A stretch of 64,000 nt of DNA from Phialocephala subalpina (lineage: Eukaryota > Ascomycota > Leotiomycetes > Helotiales > Mollisiaceae). Under the pieces are notes generated by a model that was given only the letters and a program-made list of their open reading frames with translations, was not told where the DNA came from and made no database searches. This document shows, piece by piece, positions 9,996-22,199 of the stretch (position 1 is its first letter; every line of letters starts with the position of its first letter). The DNA lies in NCBI GenBank assembly GCA_900073065.1, contig FJOG01000013.1, positions 647,227 through 711,226 of the forward strand. Reading direction: 5' to 3'. The translations under genes were made by a program, and so were the position numbers.

Positions 9996-11814
9996 TCAAG
10001 AGCCCTCACAATTCTTTGTGACCCTCCATGCGCCAAGACCCCTCCTCCCAATGACCCTTTTAATCGTAGGCCAGAAACCATCGTCACCGAAATCAAGATC
10101 ATCTAAGTTCAGGTGCTGTCTGTACTGCCAGACTTGTTGGAAATGTAAGCCTGTTTCGAGGCTGTTCGAAGTGTAGTTGTCCAGGAATGTCGCGGACAAT
10201 GGCGCAATCAAATATGTGCCCTCTTGCTCTTCCAAATATGCTGTTGTATTTTCAGAAGGCTTGTAGCATGTTGCAAGCGCTCCGACCTCTCGGAGCATAA
10301 GAGGTCCCTTCATACCCATTATGTCGTGGGTGCTAAGAACCTCGTTCTTCCCATTCAGGAGCCAGACAGGGGGGCTGTATGTTTTCCACCAAATTGCCTG
10401 TGTCGCGTCTGGCTGTTTGCTCAGAAAAACTTGGGTCGGTACAATGCCTCCTTGATGGTAAACGCCCATCAAAGTCCCAAAGATAACATTGAAGATAATC
10501 CAAGCACCTGTCCAAATTCTGGTATGTATCTGGTTCTTGGGTAGTTGTACAGAGGAGAGTATTAAAGGTACGGTGGGAAGGAGAAACCGTGCCTCCTGGT
10601 GTTGAAATATCGAAAGAACAAAAACGCCTGAGATCGCAGAGTACAAGCGTAGAGATGGATGTGGTCGAAGGAAGAGGAGGAGGGCTGCCGGCCCTATGAG
10701 CTGTGGCAGATTGAAGAGAACGTGCTGATACCAGGGGTGTAGGCCATGGCTCGCAAGATTGCTCGTGGAGAGGTTGTAGGTGAGATTATTAAGAGGAGTA
10801 ATTGTCGGGTGTGAAAACAGATAGGCCCAGGTGACCGAGTGTTCGGTGTAAAATTGTGTGTCTAAGTAGATTGCGATGAAGGTAGTGAGCAAGGCTGATA
10901 TTATCGCAGCAATGAGAGCGAAAGGTCTAGACATCGGTTAGCAGTTTTCGAGCAATGACCGAATTCCTCATACTTTTTGAAGAAATGGGGTATCAATCGA
11001 AGTCCAGGAATGAGTAGAAAGGCAGGGAAGGTAATCCGGTTAAAAAAACCGAAAACAACGACAAATGCAAGTATAGCTGAAGCAAAGACAGAAGACCGTT
11101 GCTGTACAGCAGTCAGCACAGCTTTCAGCATCCAAAGCTGGTTCTCCTACCTTATTCTCCACGATTCTGTGTATTAAAACGAGACTCCACGCGACTGCCA
11201 ATGTCTCTATCGAGTTCGAGAAGGTGTGTGTCTGGTATGTCCAGGTAACATAGGATGATGCGACCAGCAGAACTGCGACTCTCCTATGTCTCGGTGACTG
11301 AACCAATTCATGCAGCGCCCAGTCTTCCAATACAAAACTCAAGGCAAACATCAACACACGTAGGGTCCAGAACACAGCTATCGGCGGTATCTCCCCGTCA
11401 TTTCCATTCCCAATCCATAACCACCGCAGCAGCAGCATCGGAAGGCCGTAGACGGGCCATAATGGAAAGACGCTTCGAATCGGGTTCTCAGAGGTAAATT
11501 CCCAGGTCAGTCGGACAGGATAGCTGAAGATTTGGCCTGTAGAAAGTTTTGAGTGTTAGCAGATGCGCTGCAGATTGGGAGGAATGTATGCTGGACTTGT
11601 GTTGACAGCAGCTCAAGATGAGCATGTTGAATGATCTGACATGACTCTACCTGTCGCATCAAGCTGTCGCGCAAGGAATAGGAGGAAAGGGAGCGACTCT
11701 CTTACCAGCTATAACTTCAGGTCCTTGGAAATTCTCATCGGGATGGAGGTAGCTCGGAGATAGAGCAAAGTAGAGTCGAACAAGAACAAGAAATAGATAT
11801 GCGCGCCTCCACAT
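9996..11814 (-). CDS. SMP3: GPI mannosyltransferase 4 (SMP3/PIG-Z)
   Basis: Minus-strand exons 11814-11706, 11536-11151, 11101-10974 and 10926-9996 join in phase to 517 residues, matching the size of the family. The signature is at the N-terminus: a short cytoplasmic start (MWRR), one hydrophobic helix, then [16 protein letters not shown], the lumenal loop with the HPDE acidic motif (residues 24-27) of GT22 dolichol-phosphate-mannose-dependent mannosyltransferases. Later regions are many hydrophobic segments plus the family-like [11 protein letters not shown]. The enzyme adds the fourth mannose to GPI precursors in the endoplasmic reticulum. It is divergent from SKP1 across about 1 kb. The first intron (169 nt) is the longest; the others are about 47-49 nt. 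Confidence 0.9.
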
Positions 11815-12852
11815 TATGGCTTGGCTATGACATGCGACACGGGCATTTGCTCGAAGGGATTCGCAGACGCGATTTCGAAGTTGCAGAGGGCATTGGTGAT
11901 GCTGGACCTCTGTGGGTTGTTCGAAACGTTGGGAACTTGGTATCTGGTGAAGTGTCGCGTTCAATAATATTGACAGGGATTTGGGCAAGTTCGAGAGTTA
12001 GGGGCCAGTGAGTCGATGTCGATGACCAATTTGCATGGAAAAGGGGCAAGAAGAGAGATTCATGCTGCGAAAGATTATTTTATGAAATGTGAGACCAGTT
12101 CCATGATGATCTAGAAGGAAAGGAAAGTCTCTCCTTTTTTATATGGGTGGCCTCTGTTGCGCGGGTCAGGCGCTCTCCATCACCTGCAAGCTCTAAGAGC
12201 TCACATGAGATAACGCAAGATAGAAAACATAGATAAATATGAGGGCGTGAAAATCTGGCCACGTATGGTACGTTTTATTCCATGCTGTGGTCGAATTCAA
12301 TATGTCTACCCGTATTCGTACCTTGTGGACAAGTATGGCGCATTGTCCACTGAAACTGAACGCCTTCGATTGTCGCGAGGCTGAGGAAAAAGTACAGTAC
12401 TGTACTTGCAAACGCGCTCTCGGTGCTCGACGCGTTTGGGCAGTGCGGATCGTCATTGACAGCGAATCGTTAGTCTAGAAGCACTAGTGAGCAAACAAAG
12501 ACCTTCTTAGTATGGTGGATAATTCAGGCCATTTCCGGTGAATGAATCGAATACAATCGAACCTCGCAGCTGCCTGGCCGGATTCTATTATTATTGTTGT
12601 TCCTGTTAGGCTGCATGCGGCGTGATTGTGTTAAGCGTTGTTCACAACAGTCATTGAGGGCAGGCCGGTTTCGCTTAGCAAGGCTCCAGCTTTTAGCGCA
12701 GTCCGAAAACGAACCATTCCTCTACTTAAACCTCCCGATCTTGACCTCGACTACAATCTTCTTCCCACTTACAACGCCACACAACACGACTTCCACCTCG
12801 ACCCAATACCCATACACCTTCATACTCTTCAAGTATCCATTCAACGATCACT
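11815..12852. other. divergent promoter region between SMP3 and SKP1
   Basis: About 1.04 kb with no coding signal on either strand. The last 130 bp before SKP1 are C/T-rich on the plus strand (many CCACC, CTTC and CTCG runs), typical of highly expressed fungal promoters and leaders. Confidence 0.6.
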
Positions 12853-13536
12853 ATGTCTGAAGGAACCGTTACCAAGCTAACCCTGGTCGCCAATGACGGC
12901 CAAAAGATGCAAGTTGGTAAGACACCCCGCCATATCTGCGCCGCACAAAGATTCTTTACTGACCTGCGCAACAGATCGTCAAGTCGCAGAGAAGAGTGTT
13001 CTGATCAAGAACATGCTTGATGATCTCGGAGATGATGCTATGCTCTCCGCTGAGATCCCCATTCCCAACGTAAGCCCCTCCTTGAACTCTCCGAACGTGC
13101 TGTTCAGGTGCTAATCCGTTTGCGCCTGCAGGTCAATGATACTGTCCTTAAGAAGGTTATCGAGTGGTGCGAGCATCACAAGGCCGATCCCGCTGCCAGC
13201 AACGATGATGACTCCGACTCCCGCAAGAAGACCACCGATATCGATGAATGGGACCAGAAGTTCATGCAGGTTGACCAGGAGATGCTGTTTGAGATCATTC
13301 TTGTAAGTTGCGCACTGAATCCGCGATCTCTAGGATCCAAACTGACCATTCACTCGCAGGCTTCCAACTACCTCGATATCAAGCCCCTCCTTGACGTTGG
13401 TTGCAAGACCGTTGCCAATATGATCAAGGGAAAGTCCCCAGAGGAGATTCGAAAGACATTCAACATCACGAACGACTTCACCCCCGAGGAGGAGGAGCAA
13501 ATCCGTCGCGAGAACGAGTGGGCTGAGGACCGTTAA
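12853..13536 (+). CDS. skpA: SKP1, core subunit of SCF ubiquitin ligases
   Basis: Exons 12853-12916, 12975-13069, 13132-13302 and 13360-13536 give 168 residues, the usual length. The N-terminal BTB/POZ-like fold starts [17 protein letters not shown] and continues [13 protein letters not shown]. The C-terminal F-box-binding segment is textbook: [33 protein letters not shown], here split by an intron, then [16 protein letters not shown], and the ending [19 protein letters not shown]1 bridges cullin and F-box proteins, so the F-box array about 6 kb upstream makes potential partners. All four exons are phase-consistent. Confidence 0.96.
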
Positions 13537-15500
13537 GCAATTGGAGTCGAGATCGTGCGGGATGGATATCCGGGCTACATTACAGTTCACCTTTGAGCAC
13601 GTTGTCGGGTCCTTTCTTTCTCACTGCAATTCTTCTTTGCATGCATTCATACGGTGTTCTCTAGTCCTTTGCCTCACCTTGACCACTGGATCTATGACAC
13701 TTGCCGCTCACTCGGCGAGAGGTTTGGCTTGCTAGCCTGGTGGTACTCGGTGCTTTATTTCCTTTTCTACAGTACTCTACATCGCGATGAGCCTTACAAT
13801 GGCACGAACGGCGTTCCGGTAAACTCTGGTTATTTCGCAGAGGCGGACGGGAGGGAAAGGCTGGTGTCTATTGCAGTGGAAGGCATCACATATGCTGGCT
13901 TGCACAAGAGTAGATAAGACTCGCCGTACCAAAATCAATGGAAAATTGCAAAATCCCTTGTGCGTGTTTTTGAGCAGTGAATCATGCCGCCGCATCTTTC
14001 TTGTGATTCGGGCTGGATATCATGAATGGTTTTGTGGTAGTAAGGTCATATCGCTCTTTTTGATTGTCACACCGAGTATTTCTCACTCAATTACTTCCCA
14101 GGTTGCAATCCTCTGGCTCTGCAGCTTGTTAATCTAGTGTACCTGAAGATCAAGGTCAATTCCGCATTGGTTGCTGCCCGCCAATACCTCGAGTCTTCTT
14201 CCCAAAGATGGCTTTATTTCCCTAAAATGTGGTATGTGACCGACGAGCAAAGCCTCCCACCAATTTCTTCACGTTTCCCCTGAATGCTCGATCTTATTTC
14301 TCGGCCTCAATCCCTTGGTAAGAAGAGGAAGCTAGTATTGGCCAAGGGCAGGCAGGCACAAGTCAGAAGTCCGGAAGCGGATGACTGGTTCCTATGATTG
14401 GGATTAGGGCTGAGAGTCTGCGAAAGTGAAATGACTAGGGACGTGATTGGAATTGGGGCTGGAGGTCGTAAATGTGAAGTGGGCTACGTTTTGGCTAGAA
14501 GGTTTGTGAATGGGGAATGGGTGCGGTGTGAGTCAGGGTCATGCCTTACTTGTTAGAGCTGACCAAGGATTGGAGACAGGTCCTGGAGGCCCTCGATTGG
14601 ATGGAGGTAAGCAGTGACTAGGAGAGGCTCTTCATTTGAGAAGGCAAGAGGATGCAGAACGAAAGTAAAGCTGCCGGAGTTTCAAGAGACCGACCTCGAT
14701 ACTAGAAAGAATTGCTGCAAGTCGTGAAGATCTGGGAGTTGGACGAAGAAGCAAGGAATTGAATATCGGAATCCCGCTCCTGCTCCTCTAGCGTAGGCGG
14801 TCGAGTACCTCATCACACATAAATAGACCCAGCATCAAGATCCAAGCAAGGTAGAAATGAGAAAGCAACAACATCTTCATTGATTCTGATTCCATTGTTG
14901 ACCTGCATGTGCATTTGCATGTTTTGCATAGCCTCCACCCAAAGCAAGAGACGCCATCCCGATCATGCAATTCTCAAGTGATTCATCAGCCCCAACCAAA
15001 AAAACGAACCCAACCCTAACTTCATCCATCCACGCGTTGCGAAATCCACCGTTGTTGTTTTTCCATCTCGATCGAAGAGGAGGTTTGTGAGAGGTAGAGG
15101 TGTGGTAGAGAGTCGAGTCGAGAAGAGGTGATGAATGTGGAGGGAAGGACGAAGGCGAGTAGAGCGAGTAATCTAGATGCCGATGCGGGTCTTACGCCAA
15201 TGTCTCCTCTTTGCGTTGTATCTGTGAAGCCATGCTAGTCAGTAAATTTGTTCCTCGCCATGAATTCCCTTGCGCTTCCAAGATCGTGCTCGCAAGATTG
15301 AATGGGAGGTATGGCTGTGGTGGGAGGAGTTGGGAATCGTACCGGATGGTGTTACCAGTCCTCAATCGGATCCATTGAGGGATAGGTCTGTTTTGCTTCT
15401 GGGCTCTGGCGAGCTTTTGCTTCGTACGGAAGGACTTGTGGCTCTGTTGGATCTCATCGTCAGCCTCTGATCAATCCTCATCTTCAATCTCGAAATTCCG
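13537..15500. other. intergenic, 3' of SKP1 and of the convergent unknown gene
   Basis: About 2 kb with no supported gene. An open frame at 13654-13917 overlaps the expected SKP1 3' UTR and has no recognisable domain. The 14300-14750 part is purine-rich on the plus strand. I see no tRNA or snRNA fold. Confidence 0.55.
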
Positions 15501-16003
15501 TCACTGCCCCTCGCGCTCCATCTTCCTTCGCAGGCGCGCATCATTACCCATCGCAATAATATCGTCATCCAAGATCTTAAGAGTATCTGGGGTCTAGAGA
15601 AGTAACGTACCGGCATCGTGACGAATTGTCGTGGTGTCGAGATATTTTGTCGTACTGTCGTTGATCTTGAACCTGCCGCGAAATTCGGTCAAAATCTTGA
15701 GTGCGGGCTTAGTCACCTGATCCTCGCTAAGCAATCCTAGCATTGGAGCCTTGAAATTCGGGCAGGAATGAAATGTGGCAAGGCTTCCGAAAACAGATAA
15801 GGTTGTTTTCTTAGCTCCGGAGCTGGAGCTATGGGAGCGAGAAGCCGGTTGTTTTGGTGAGGCTGCGATCGGCACGTCAAAGGAGATATTTGGTTTCAGT
15901 ACTCGACGAATCTGCGAATAATCTACGATTTCTCTTGAAAACGGAACCTACTACCCTATCCGAGAAGAATCACCCACTCGGATTCTAGAATTTCAAGGCA
16001 CAT
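15501..16003 (-). CDS. small protein of unknown function
   Basis: Proposed minus-strand exons 16003-15974, 15911-15611 and 15586-15501 give 138 residues. The second junction is firm: GTACGT donor, CCCAG acceptor, joining TTTIRHDAD to TLKILDDDIIAMGN. The first is less sure: only one ATG lies between the coding body and ARL1, and the 62-nt intron used here (GTGATT...CGCAG) is the one that keeps frame. The protein is Ser-rich near residues 25-45 and ends in a charged helix (NDARLRRKMEREGQ). I do not recognise the family. It sits head to head with ARL1, the two ATGs only about 85 bp apart. Confidence 0.45.
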
Positions 16004-16088
16004 CGAAGGGAGAAATCAGAAGTCAGCGATCACCAAGCAACTTTGGTGGTAAGGAGAGGACAGCTAAGCAGTGCGAGAGAGAGCCAAG

Positions 16089-16862
16089 ATGGGAGCGAGT
16101 GTTTCGTGGTTGTCGGGGTTTTTGTGGTCGAAGAAGGAGATTAGGATATTGATTTTGGGTCTTGTATGATTTCCCTCTTTTGGCCTGTATTATTCGAGTC
16201 CTGGATGGTTGCTAATCAGAGGGCAAATAGGATAATGCGGGAAAGACGACACTTCTTTACAGACTCAAGGTGAGCAGTTTCTGCGGAATACGTGGACGAG
16301 AGAGGGGAGATATTGACAAGATGGCAGATTGGAGAGGTTGTTACTACGATACCGACAATAGGATTCAATGTCGAGTCCGTTACATATAAAAACCTTAATT
16401 TCAACGTCTGGGTATGTTGCTCTATTCCTCCTCTTCAAACCTATCTGACAAGTCTGCAGGATCTCGGCGGGCAAACCTCGATTCGACCATACTGGCGATG
16501 TTACTACGCCAATACAGCAGCGGTGATCTTCGTGATCGACTCGACAGATATTGATCGTCTGGGGACAGCGTCAGAAGAACTGGCAGCCATGCTGAACGAG
16601 GACGAGCTGAAGGATGCAGCGTTACTAGTATTTGCCAACAAGCAGGATCAGCCGGGAGCGAAGGGTGCTGGGGAGATAAGTGAGGCGTTAAAGTTGGCGG
16701 AGTTGAGGGATCGGAATTGGAGTATTGTGGCTTGTAGTGCGGTGGACGGAAGGGGTGTGGATGAGGGGATGGACTGGCTGGTGGTGAGTTGTGCTTTTTC
16801 TTTGTTAAGAGAAGAACAGAAGCTAATGGCGATTATAGCAAACTGTACAGCAGGACTCATAA
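16089..16862 (+). CDS. ARL1: ARF-like GTPase ARL1
   Basis: Five exons (16089-16163, 16231-16269, 16328-16411, 16460-16783, 16839-16862) give 181 residues. Gly2 follows the start (MGAS), the site of N-myristoylation. Guanine-nucleotide motifs are intact: P-loop GLDNAGKT, switch [10 protein letters not shown], switch II WDLGGQ, NKQD, and a serine-alanine G5 motif (ACSA). [10 protein letters not shown] and the overall sequence match ARL1 rather than ARF1. ARL1 acts at the trans-Golgi, recruiting GRIP-domain golgins. COG1, another Golgi-trafficking gene, is at 50 kb, but nothing links the two. Confidence 0.93.
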
Positions 16863-18703
16863 GAAAGAAGAACTGGGAAGATTCAGCTTGTATGATCACC
16901 ACGTTGCCATGGAGTAATACGTCTGGAGAATACTACGTGCATCACGACCGAATGACTGGAGGCGCAAGTGTTACACCATACGGAGTACAGCGAGGCTCAT
17001 AGGCAGACGGCGTAAAGGAAGGTGGAGAATTTGAGCGTTGGAGACGATACGATAGGTGGCATCCATATGAGGCGTTAGATTTTCAAGTTATGAAGCATAT
17101 TTGCGTTCTTGTTCCACTTTTGTAAGCGTGTATCGAGGCCGGTCTGATTGCTCACTGGAATCGATGCTTTGGATGCGAGCAGAAGCAGCAGGTAAGGGTA
17201 ATTTAATCTTTCTTTTTTTCATGAGTCGAACTTTTGGGAAAATATTTGATGGTCATTGCTAACGAACAATGGTATGGTCCGATCAGTTGAGGGACTAGGC
17301 TCTTGGATCCAGCAGAAACGAAGGCAGCCATAGAACAGTTTCTATGACTATGAAATAGGTAACGAACGGCTATTTGAAGGTGGTATGATAGAACAAGTGT
17401 TCGAGACCCTAGCTTTTGAAATCAAGCAGTAAGCTTTGTTCCCGGCTTCCTCGGGTTATAGCCACGGCTCTTGATGCTCCAAGCAATAAAAACGTCTTGC
17501 TGATTCGTGTCGTATGAGGACCTGCGGCGATCATTCTTCCCATATCAAACCCCGCGGAATGAGTTTCTCTCTTCCCGGAAGCGAGTAATCGGGACCACTC
17601 TCGTAATGACTTAATCAAGTGGCCTGTTCGCATTGTCTCGGTTCAGTGATTAAGTGATTGATTATTCATTGATACCTTGCCTAGAACTTTATGTCGGGTG
17701 CTGTTGTAGGGGATTGGAGAAGCATTTCTGAAGCGTCTCTTTCTTCCTGCCCCACCACAAAAGCTGCCAGGAGTAAATTGAGGCTACAGGGGATGTTTGG
17801 CCATCAAGAGAGCTGCAAACGAGCTTAGCCGAAGAGGTGTTCCTATTTTCTGATGTTGCATTAAAATGATTTTGTTGCAGGAATAGCCATATCACAGAAG
17901 TGCTATCAAAAGTCTCGAAGAGACGTCCGAACTGTATCTCAAAACCTTGAAATTGCAGCAGCCAAAAAGCCCTCAGCGTGCGATAAGGATTGTGGCGTTT
18001 GCTGACTGTCCGCAATGCGGAGAACAGTGAGACATGAATGGCAAGAACATGGGTAGTTGCAGGGTGACCCCCGTAGAATATGCATCTGTGATGCAACCTC
18101 TTTTTTTTCTGTCTCGATGTTATAATTTTGAAGCAACAACAGACAGAACACAGCAGCAACGAAGAGCAGAAGAAGCTCTGAAAATATATCCGAAAGCGGA
18201 ACACTCGACGTCTTGTCAGATCGAGATTCTATCAAGCTATCTTCGATCTAGAGACAATAGTTGACAGTTTCCCTAGACGGTGTGTCCACCAAGACAGCCT
18301 GTCAACGATTCTTCCCATCTCGCCGTGGTATGACATAGTAGTGACACCCAGGTTTGCGTATCTCCTCACCAACGTTCAAATCCCATGCCGGTGGTTGTTC
18401 ACTTCCCGAAAGATGCCCCCCTGCGCTTTTCGAGATTCGAGACCGTCTTGGTTGCTAATGCAGTTAGAAAAAGGCCTGCCATGATTGGCCATGGCGTGGT
18501 TGCCACAAATGACGAAGGTGCCCGTCCTTCTCGGAGCTTCTACTTAAGCTCTTCCCGCCTTCATTTTGGGCATGTTTCAGTTTCTTCCTTCATAGGGCCA
18601 CAAAGTATCTGTTCATTCAGCATATCGCCAAACAGTCCGTCACAAATTCTGCCGATTCAGCAAAACAATCCTCCACATCTGCCATCTTTGACCAACAGCA
18701 ATC
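16863..18703. other. intergenic, between ARL1 and the catalase gene
   Basis: About 1.8 kb without a supported gene. A minus-strand frame at 17689-18204 is Cys-, Phe- and Leu-rich but shows no domain. The plus strand near 18380-18690 is pyrimidine-rich and probably the catalase promoter and leader. Confidence 0.55.
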
Positions 18704-20409
18704 ATGGTTGCCAACGATGCTCCAGCTTCGACCTTGAAGTACTCCGAAAAGCCAGTTTATACAGCCTCCAATGGATGCCCCGTTGCTGATCCAGAGGCGT
18801 TTCAAAGAGTCGGCTCCAATGGTCCTCTCTTGCTTCAAGATTTCCATTTGATCGACTTGCTGGCTCATTTCGACCGAGAACGTATCCCAGAGCGTGTTGT
18901 GCATGCTAAGGGTGCCGGTGCCTATGGAGGTAAGTGTTGAATGTTGTTCTCCACATGTATGAATATCTGCTGATATGCACTTGATAGAGTTTGTTGTTAC
19001 ACACGATGTCACCGACCTCACGAGTATCGATATGCTGAGCTCTGTCGGCAAGAAGACTCCCTGCATTGCACGATTCTCGACTGTCGGTGGTGAGAAGGGC
19101 TCATCAGATACTGCCCGTGATCCTCGAGGATTTTCCAGTAAGTAAACGGGGGATACATATTTTTTCCTATTTGGGATTGTCTCATGGATATTGCTCCCGA
19201 GACATTCTCCCAAGACATCCTTTAAAGGACAAATGCTGACTCCCTCTTCTTCTAGTCAAGTTCTATACAGATGAGGGTAACTGGGATTGGGTCTACAATA
19301 ATACGCCTGTCTTCTTCATCCGCGACCCTACCAAGTTTCCGCTCTTCATCCACACACAGAAACGAAATCCTCAGACCAATCTTAAGGATGCAACAATGTT
19401 TTGGGATTACTTGTCGACTCATCAAGAAGCTATCCACCAGGTCATGCACCTTTTCAGCGACCGTGGCACTCCATACTCTTACAGACACATGAATGGATAC
19501 TCGGGACATACGCATAAATGGACCAAACCAGATGGGACATTCAACTATGTCCAGGTTCACTTGAAGACCGACCAAGGCAGCAAGACCTTTACCAATGAGG
19601 AAGCTGGGAAAATGGCGGCGGAAAATCCAGATTGGAACACCCAAGATCTCTTTGACGCCATTTCCAAGGGCGACTATCCAAGCTGGACCGTCTACGTTCA
19701 AGTTCTGTCTCCCGAACAAGCTGAGAAGTTTCGATGGAACATCTTCGACTTGACCAAGGTCTGGCCACAAAAGGAGGTTCCATTGCGACCTGTCGGCAAG
19801 TGGACTCTCAATAAGAACGTGGAGAATTACTTCGCCGAAATCGAGCAAGTTGCCTTCTCACCCTCTCACCTCGTACCAGGTGTTGAGCCTTCTGCCGATC
19901 CAGTTCTCCAATCGCGTCTGTTCTCTTACCCAGATACCCACCGCCACCGCCTCGGTGTCAATTACCAACAGATACCTGTCAACGCTCCTCTCCGAGCATT
20001 TAATCCTTACCTCCGCGATGGTGCAATGGCCGTGAATGGAAACTACGGCGCCAATCCCAACTACCCATCTTCGTACCGTAGTTTGACCTACAAACCGGTG
20101 AAGGCCACGAACGACCATGAGAAGTGGGCTGGTGCCGCTGTCTCATTCTTGTCCGAGGTCACACCTGAGGACTATGTCCAAGCTAAAGGTCTTTGGGATG
20201 TCCTCGGCAAGCAGCCCGGCCAACAAGACAACTTCGTTGGCAATGTTGCCGGTCACTTGAGCGCTGCTAAGGAGGACACTCGCAAGCGAACATATGAGAT
20301 GTTTGGTAGAGTTGATAAGGAGCTTGGTTCTCGCATTGCTACGGAGACCGAGAAGTTGGCGCCCGCTCCCGGAAGTCGGGCTGCTGGCTCTGCTCAGGCC
20401 CGTATCTAG
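18704..20409 (+). CDS. monofunctional heme catalase, small-subunit type
   Basis: Exons 18704-18929, 18988-19137 and 19256-20409 give 509 residues. Catalytic His67 lies in [17 protein letters not shown], the distal Asn134 in [16 protein letters not shown], and the proximal heme-ligand Tyr350 in [14 protein letters not shown]; all three are intact. It converts hydrogen peroxide to water and oxygen. There is no signal peptide and the chain is about 500 rather than 700 residues, so it is a cytosolic or peroxisomal small-subunit enzyme, not a secreted large-subunit catalase. The C-terminus is ARI, one residue away from a canonical ARL/SKL-type peroxisomal signal. Start chosen from the in-frame ATG next to the conserved N-terminus. 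Confidence 0.95.
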
Positions 20410-21207
20410 ATGGACAAGATTAAGTTGGATGCGGGGAGAGGATGGATTGAAGTAAATAGAGACGAGATTATGACTGGTGGTTTAGTAGTTAGTGTTAATG
20501 ACATACCCATTTCGCCTTACTCTTATTATGATAATTTCGTGTATTTTTCTCTTGGCAAGTGCCTCTTGTTTCCTCCCAATGCTCTCAGTCTCGTCAAAAG
20601 ATAGCTCAGCAGTTCGGTTGGATAAAATGCCAAGCAAGTCTCTCATAGTAATTAACAGCCTGAACTTCTAGCGATTACATCCCTGAATTTCCCCTGAATT
20701 TCAGCGACCACAACCTTGAAGCGAGCTTTCGGTTAAAATGCACATCCCCCTGAGAGCGAAATCTTTGAGTGACGTAACGGCGTTTGACGTACATTTCCAC
20801 CATAATTGTCACCATTTTCAATCAAAATGTTTCCAAGCTTGCACACCGTCTAGTCACCTTCAATATCAGGCAAATAACGAGCAAGGCAGGTTCCTGGTCT
20901 AGCCCTACGGTGGTAGTGCGAATGGTACAGTAGCTAACCTCGTTTCATCGACGTGACCATAAGAAAAGCTTCCGATAGTGCCTTTCCTGAATCGCTCCCG
21001 TGGAACGATATCGTATTGTCTACTCTATGTTACTGCCAAGATATTAAGGCTCTTTTCAGCCTTCCAAGTTCCTATGTCCTAGAATATTTAGTCAACATAT
21101 GAGGGACACGTGGCTATATATACCATTACTCCCAAAATCTCCTACATCGTCATCATTCTTCCTCTCTGCTTCGAACAATTTTAACCATCAGCAATTCACG
21201 CTCATAG
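20410..21207. other. intergenic, between catalase and the F-box remnant
   Basis: About 800 bp with no gene. A TATA-like element lies near its right end (see 21115-21122). Confidence 0.55.
21115..21122 (+). promoter_or_regulatory. TATA-box-like element upstream of the F-box remnant
   Basis: TATATATA at 21115-21122, about 110 bp before the remnant F-box coding sequence. Position and sequence fit a core promoter; no experimental support. Confidence 0.4.
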
Positions 21208-22199
21208 CCGCTCTCCAACACGAATCTTCCGAACGAGCTCCTCATAGAACATTTCAGGCACTGCGACAGCGAAACCCTCGATCGTGTGAGTCTCTGCTCC
21301 CACTCCTGGAATAAATGGGCAGAACCCATTCTCTGCTCCTCTCTCAAACAAACAGGAAAGCACACCTTCCCAGCCCCCTACGAGCCTTATCCTCCAAACC
21401 ACATCTGGCACAATATGTCAAGCACGTCACAACCACCGTCATCCTCGACGATACCCCGCAATTGCCCATTGACGTCGATGCACTTCCCAAACGAGCTATC
21501 GCACGCAAATGGTGGCTCAATCAAATCATTGGTGTTGGAGGACTGCCGCTTGTTGAGCCTGCTGGAGAGGGTTTGGAGAATGGACTCAGGGAACCTGAGT
21601 GGGAGGATAGATTTAGAGGTCCCAATTGGGATGCTATGGTATCTTTACTGCTTATTATGTTTCGACGAAATCTCGAATCTTTTACTGTTTTGGGGTATAA
21701 GAACACGACGTTTGATTTGCCGAGGTCGAGTAATAATTTGATATGTCATGTTTTGGAAGTAATTTCCATTGAACAGAAGGAAGGGGTCAGAGGGGATTGT
21801 TTGCTGAAGCTTCGGACTGTCAAAATTCATGGGCAAAGTAGAAGAGGAGGAGGAAATTTCCCACACATTTCATTGCTCCATATGCCTCCACTTCTATATT
21901 CGAAGTCAGTAGAACGATTTCATGCTCCTGGTGTTGCACTTGAGTGGCCTTTTGACGCTCCTATTGCATGGCAATACCGTTCGTATGGCATCTAGGAGAG
22001 ATTGACACATCTGTGCCTCAAATCGGGAAGTTTCATACGTACCACCAAAGTCCTCTCATACTTGAAATGGTTGAGGCGATTGGAATATCAGCATGCAGCT
22101 TCTCCTGAAAGGGAGAACTTTGTCGCTGTCAATTACGTGCCCAAGACTCAAGAGCCGTCTCCACTGGTACCAACGAACACCACGAGGACAGCTGCATAA
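21208..22199 (+). pseudogene. decayed F-box/LRR-like gene, fourth F-box locus
   Basis: From 21226 the plus strand reads LPNELLIEHFRHCDSE then TLDRVSLCSHSWNKWAEPIL, a clear F-box. There is no ATG in frame before it: TAG 21205-21207 precedes and only a few sense codons intervene. After WAEPILCSSL the frame shifts by one near 21345-21375 to RALSSKPHLAQYVKHV, the same landmark that follows the F-box in copies 1-3. It continues through a leucine-rich body to a stop at 21995. A third frame picks up ERLTHLCLKSGSF and ends near 22199. It belongs to a different F-box branch from the left-edge array. It overlaps the 3' end of the opposite-strand DUF6594 locus by about 50 bp. Confidence 0.6.

Noticed and set aside
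13654..13917. 87-codon plus-strand frame after SKP1
   Set aside because: It lies within the likely SKP1 3' UTR and has no homology signal.
17689..18204. minus-strand open frame of 171 codons with a hydrophobic Cys-rich start
   Set aside because: The hydrophobic part is Phe/Ser/Cys-rich and not a clear signal or membrane helix; the remainder has no coherence.
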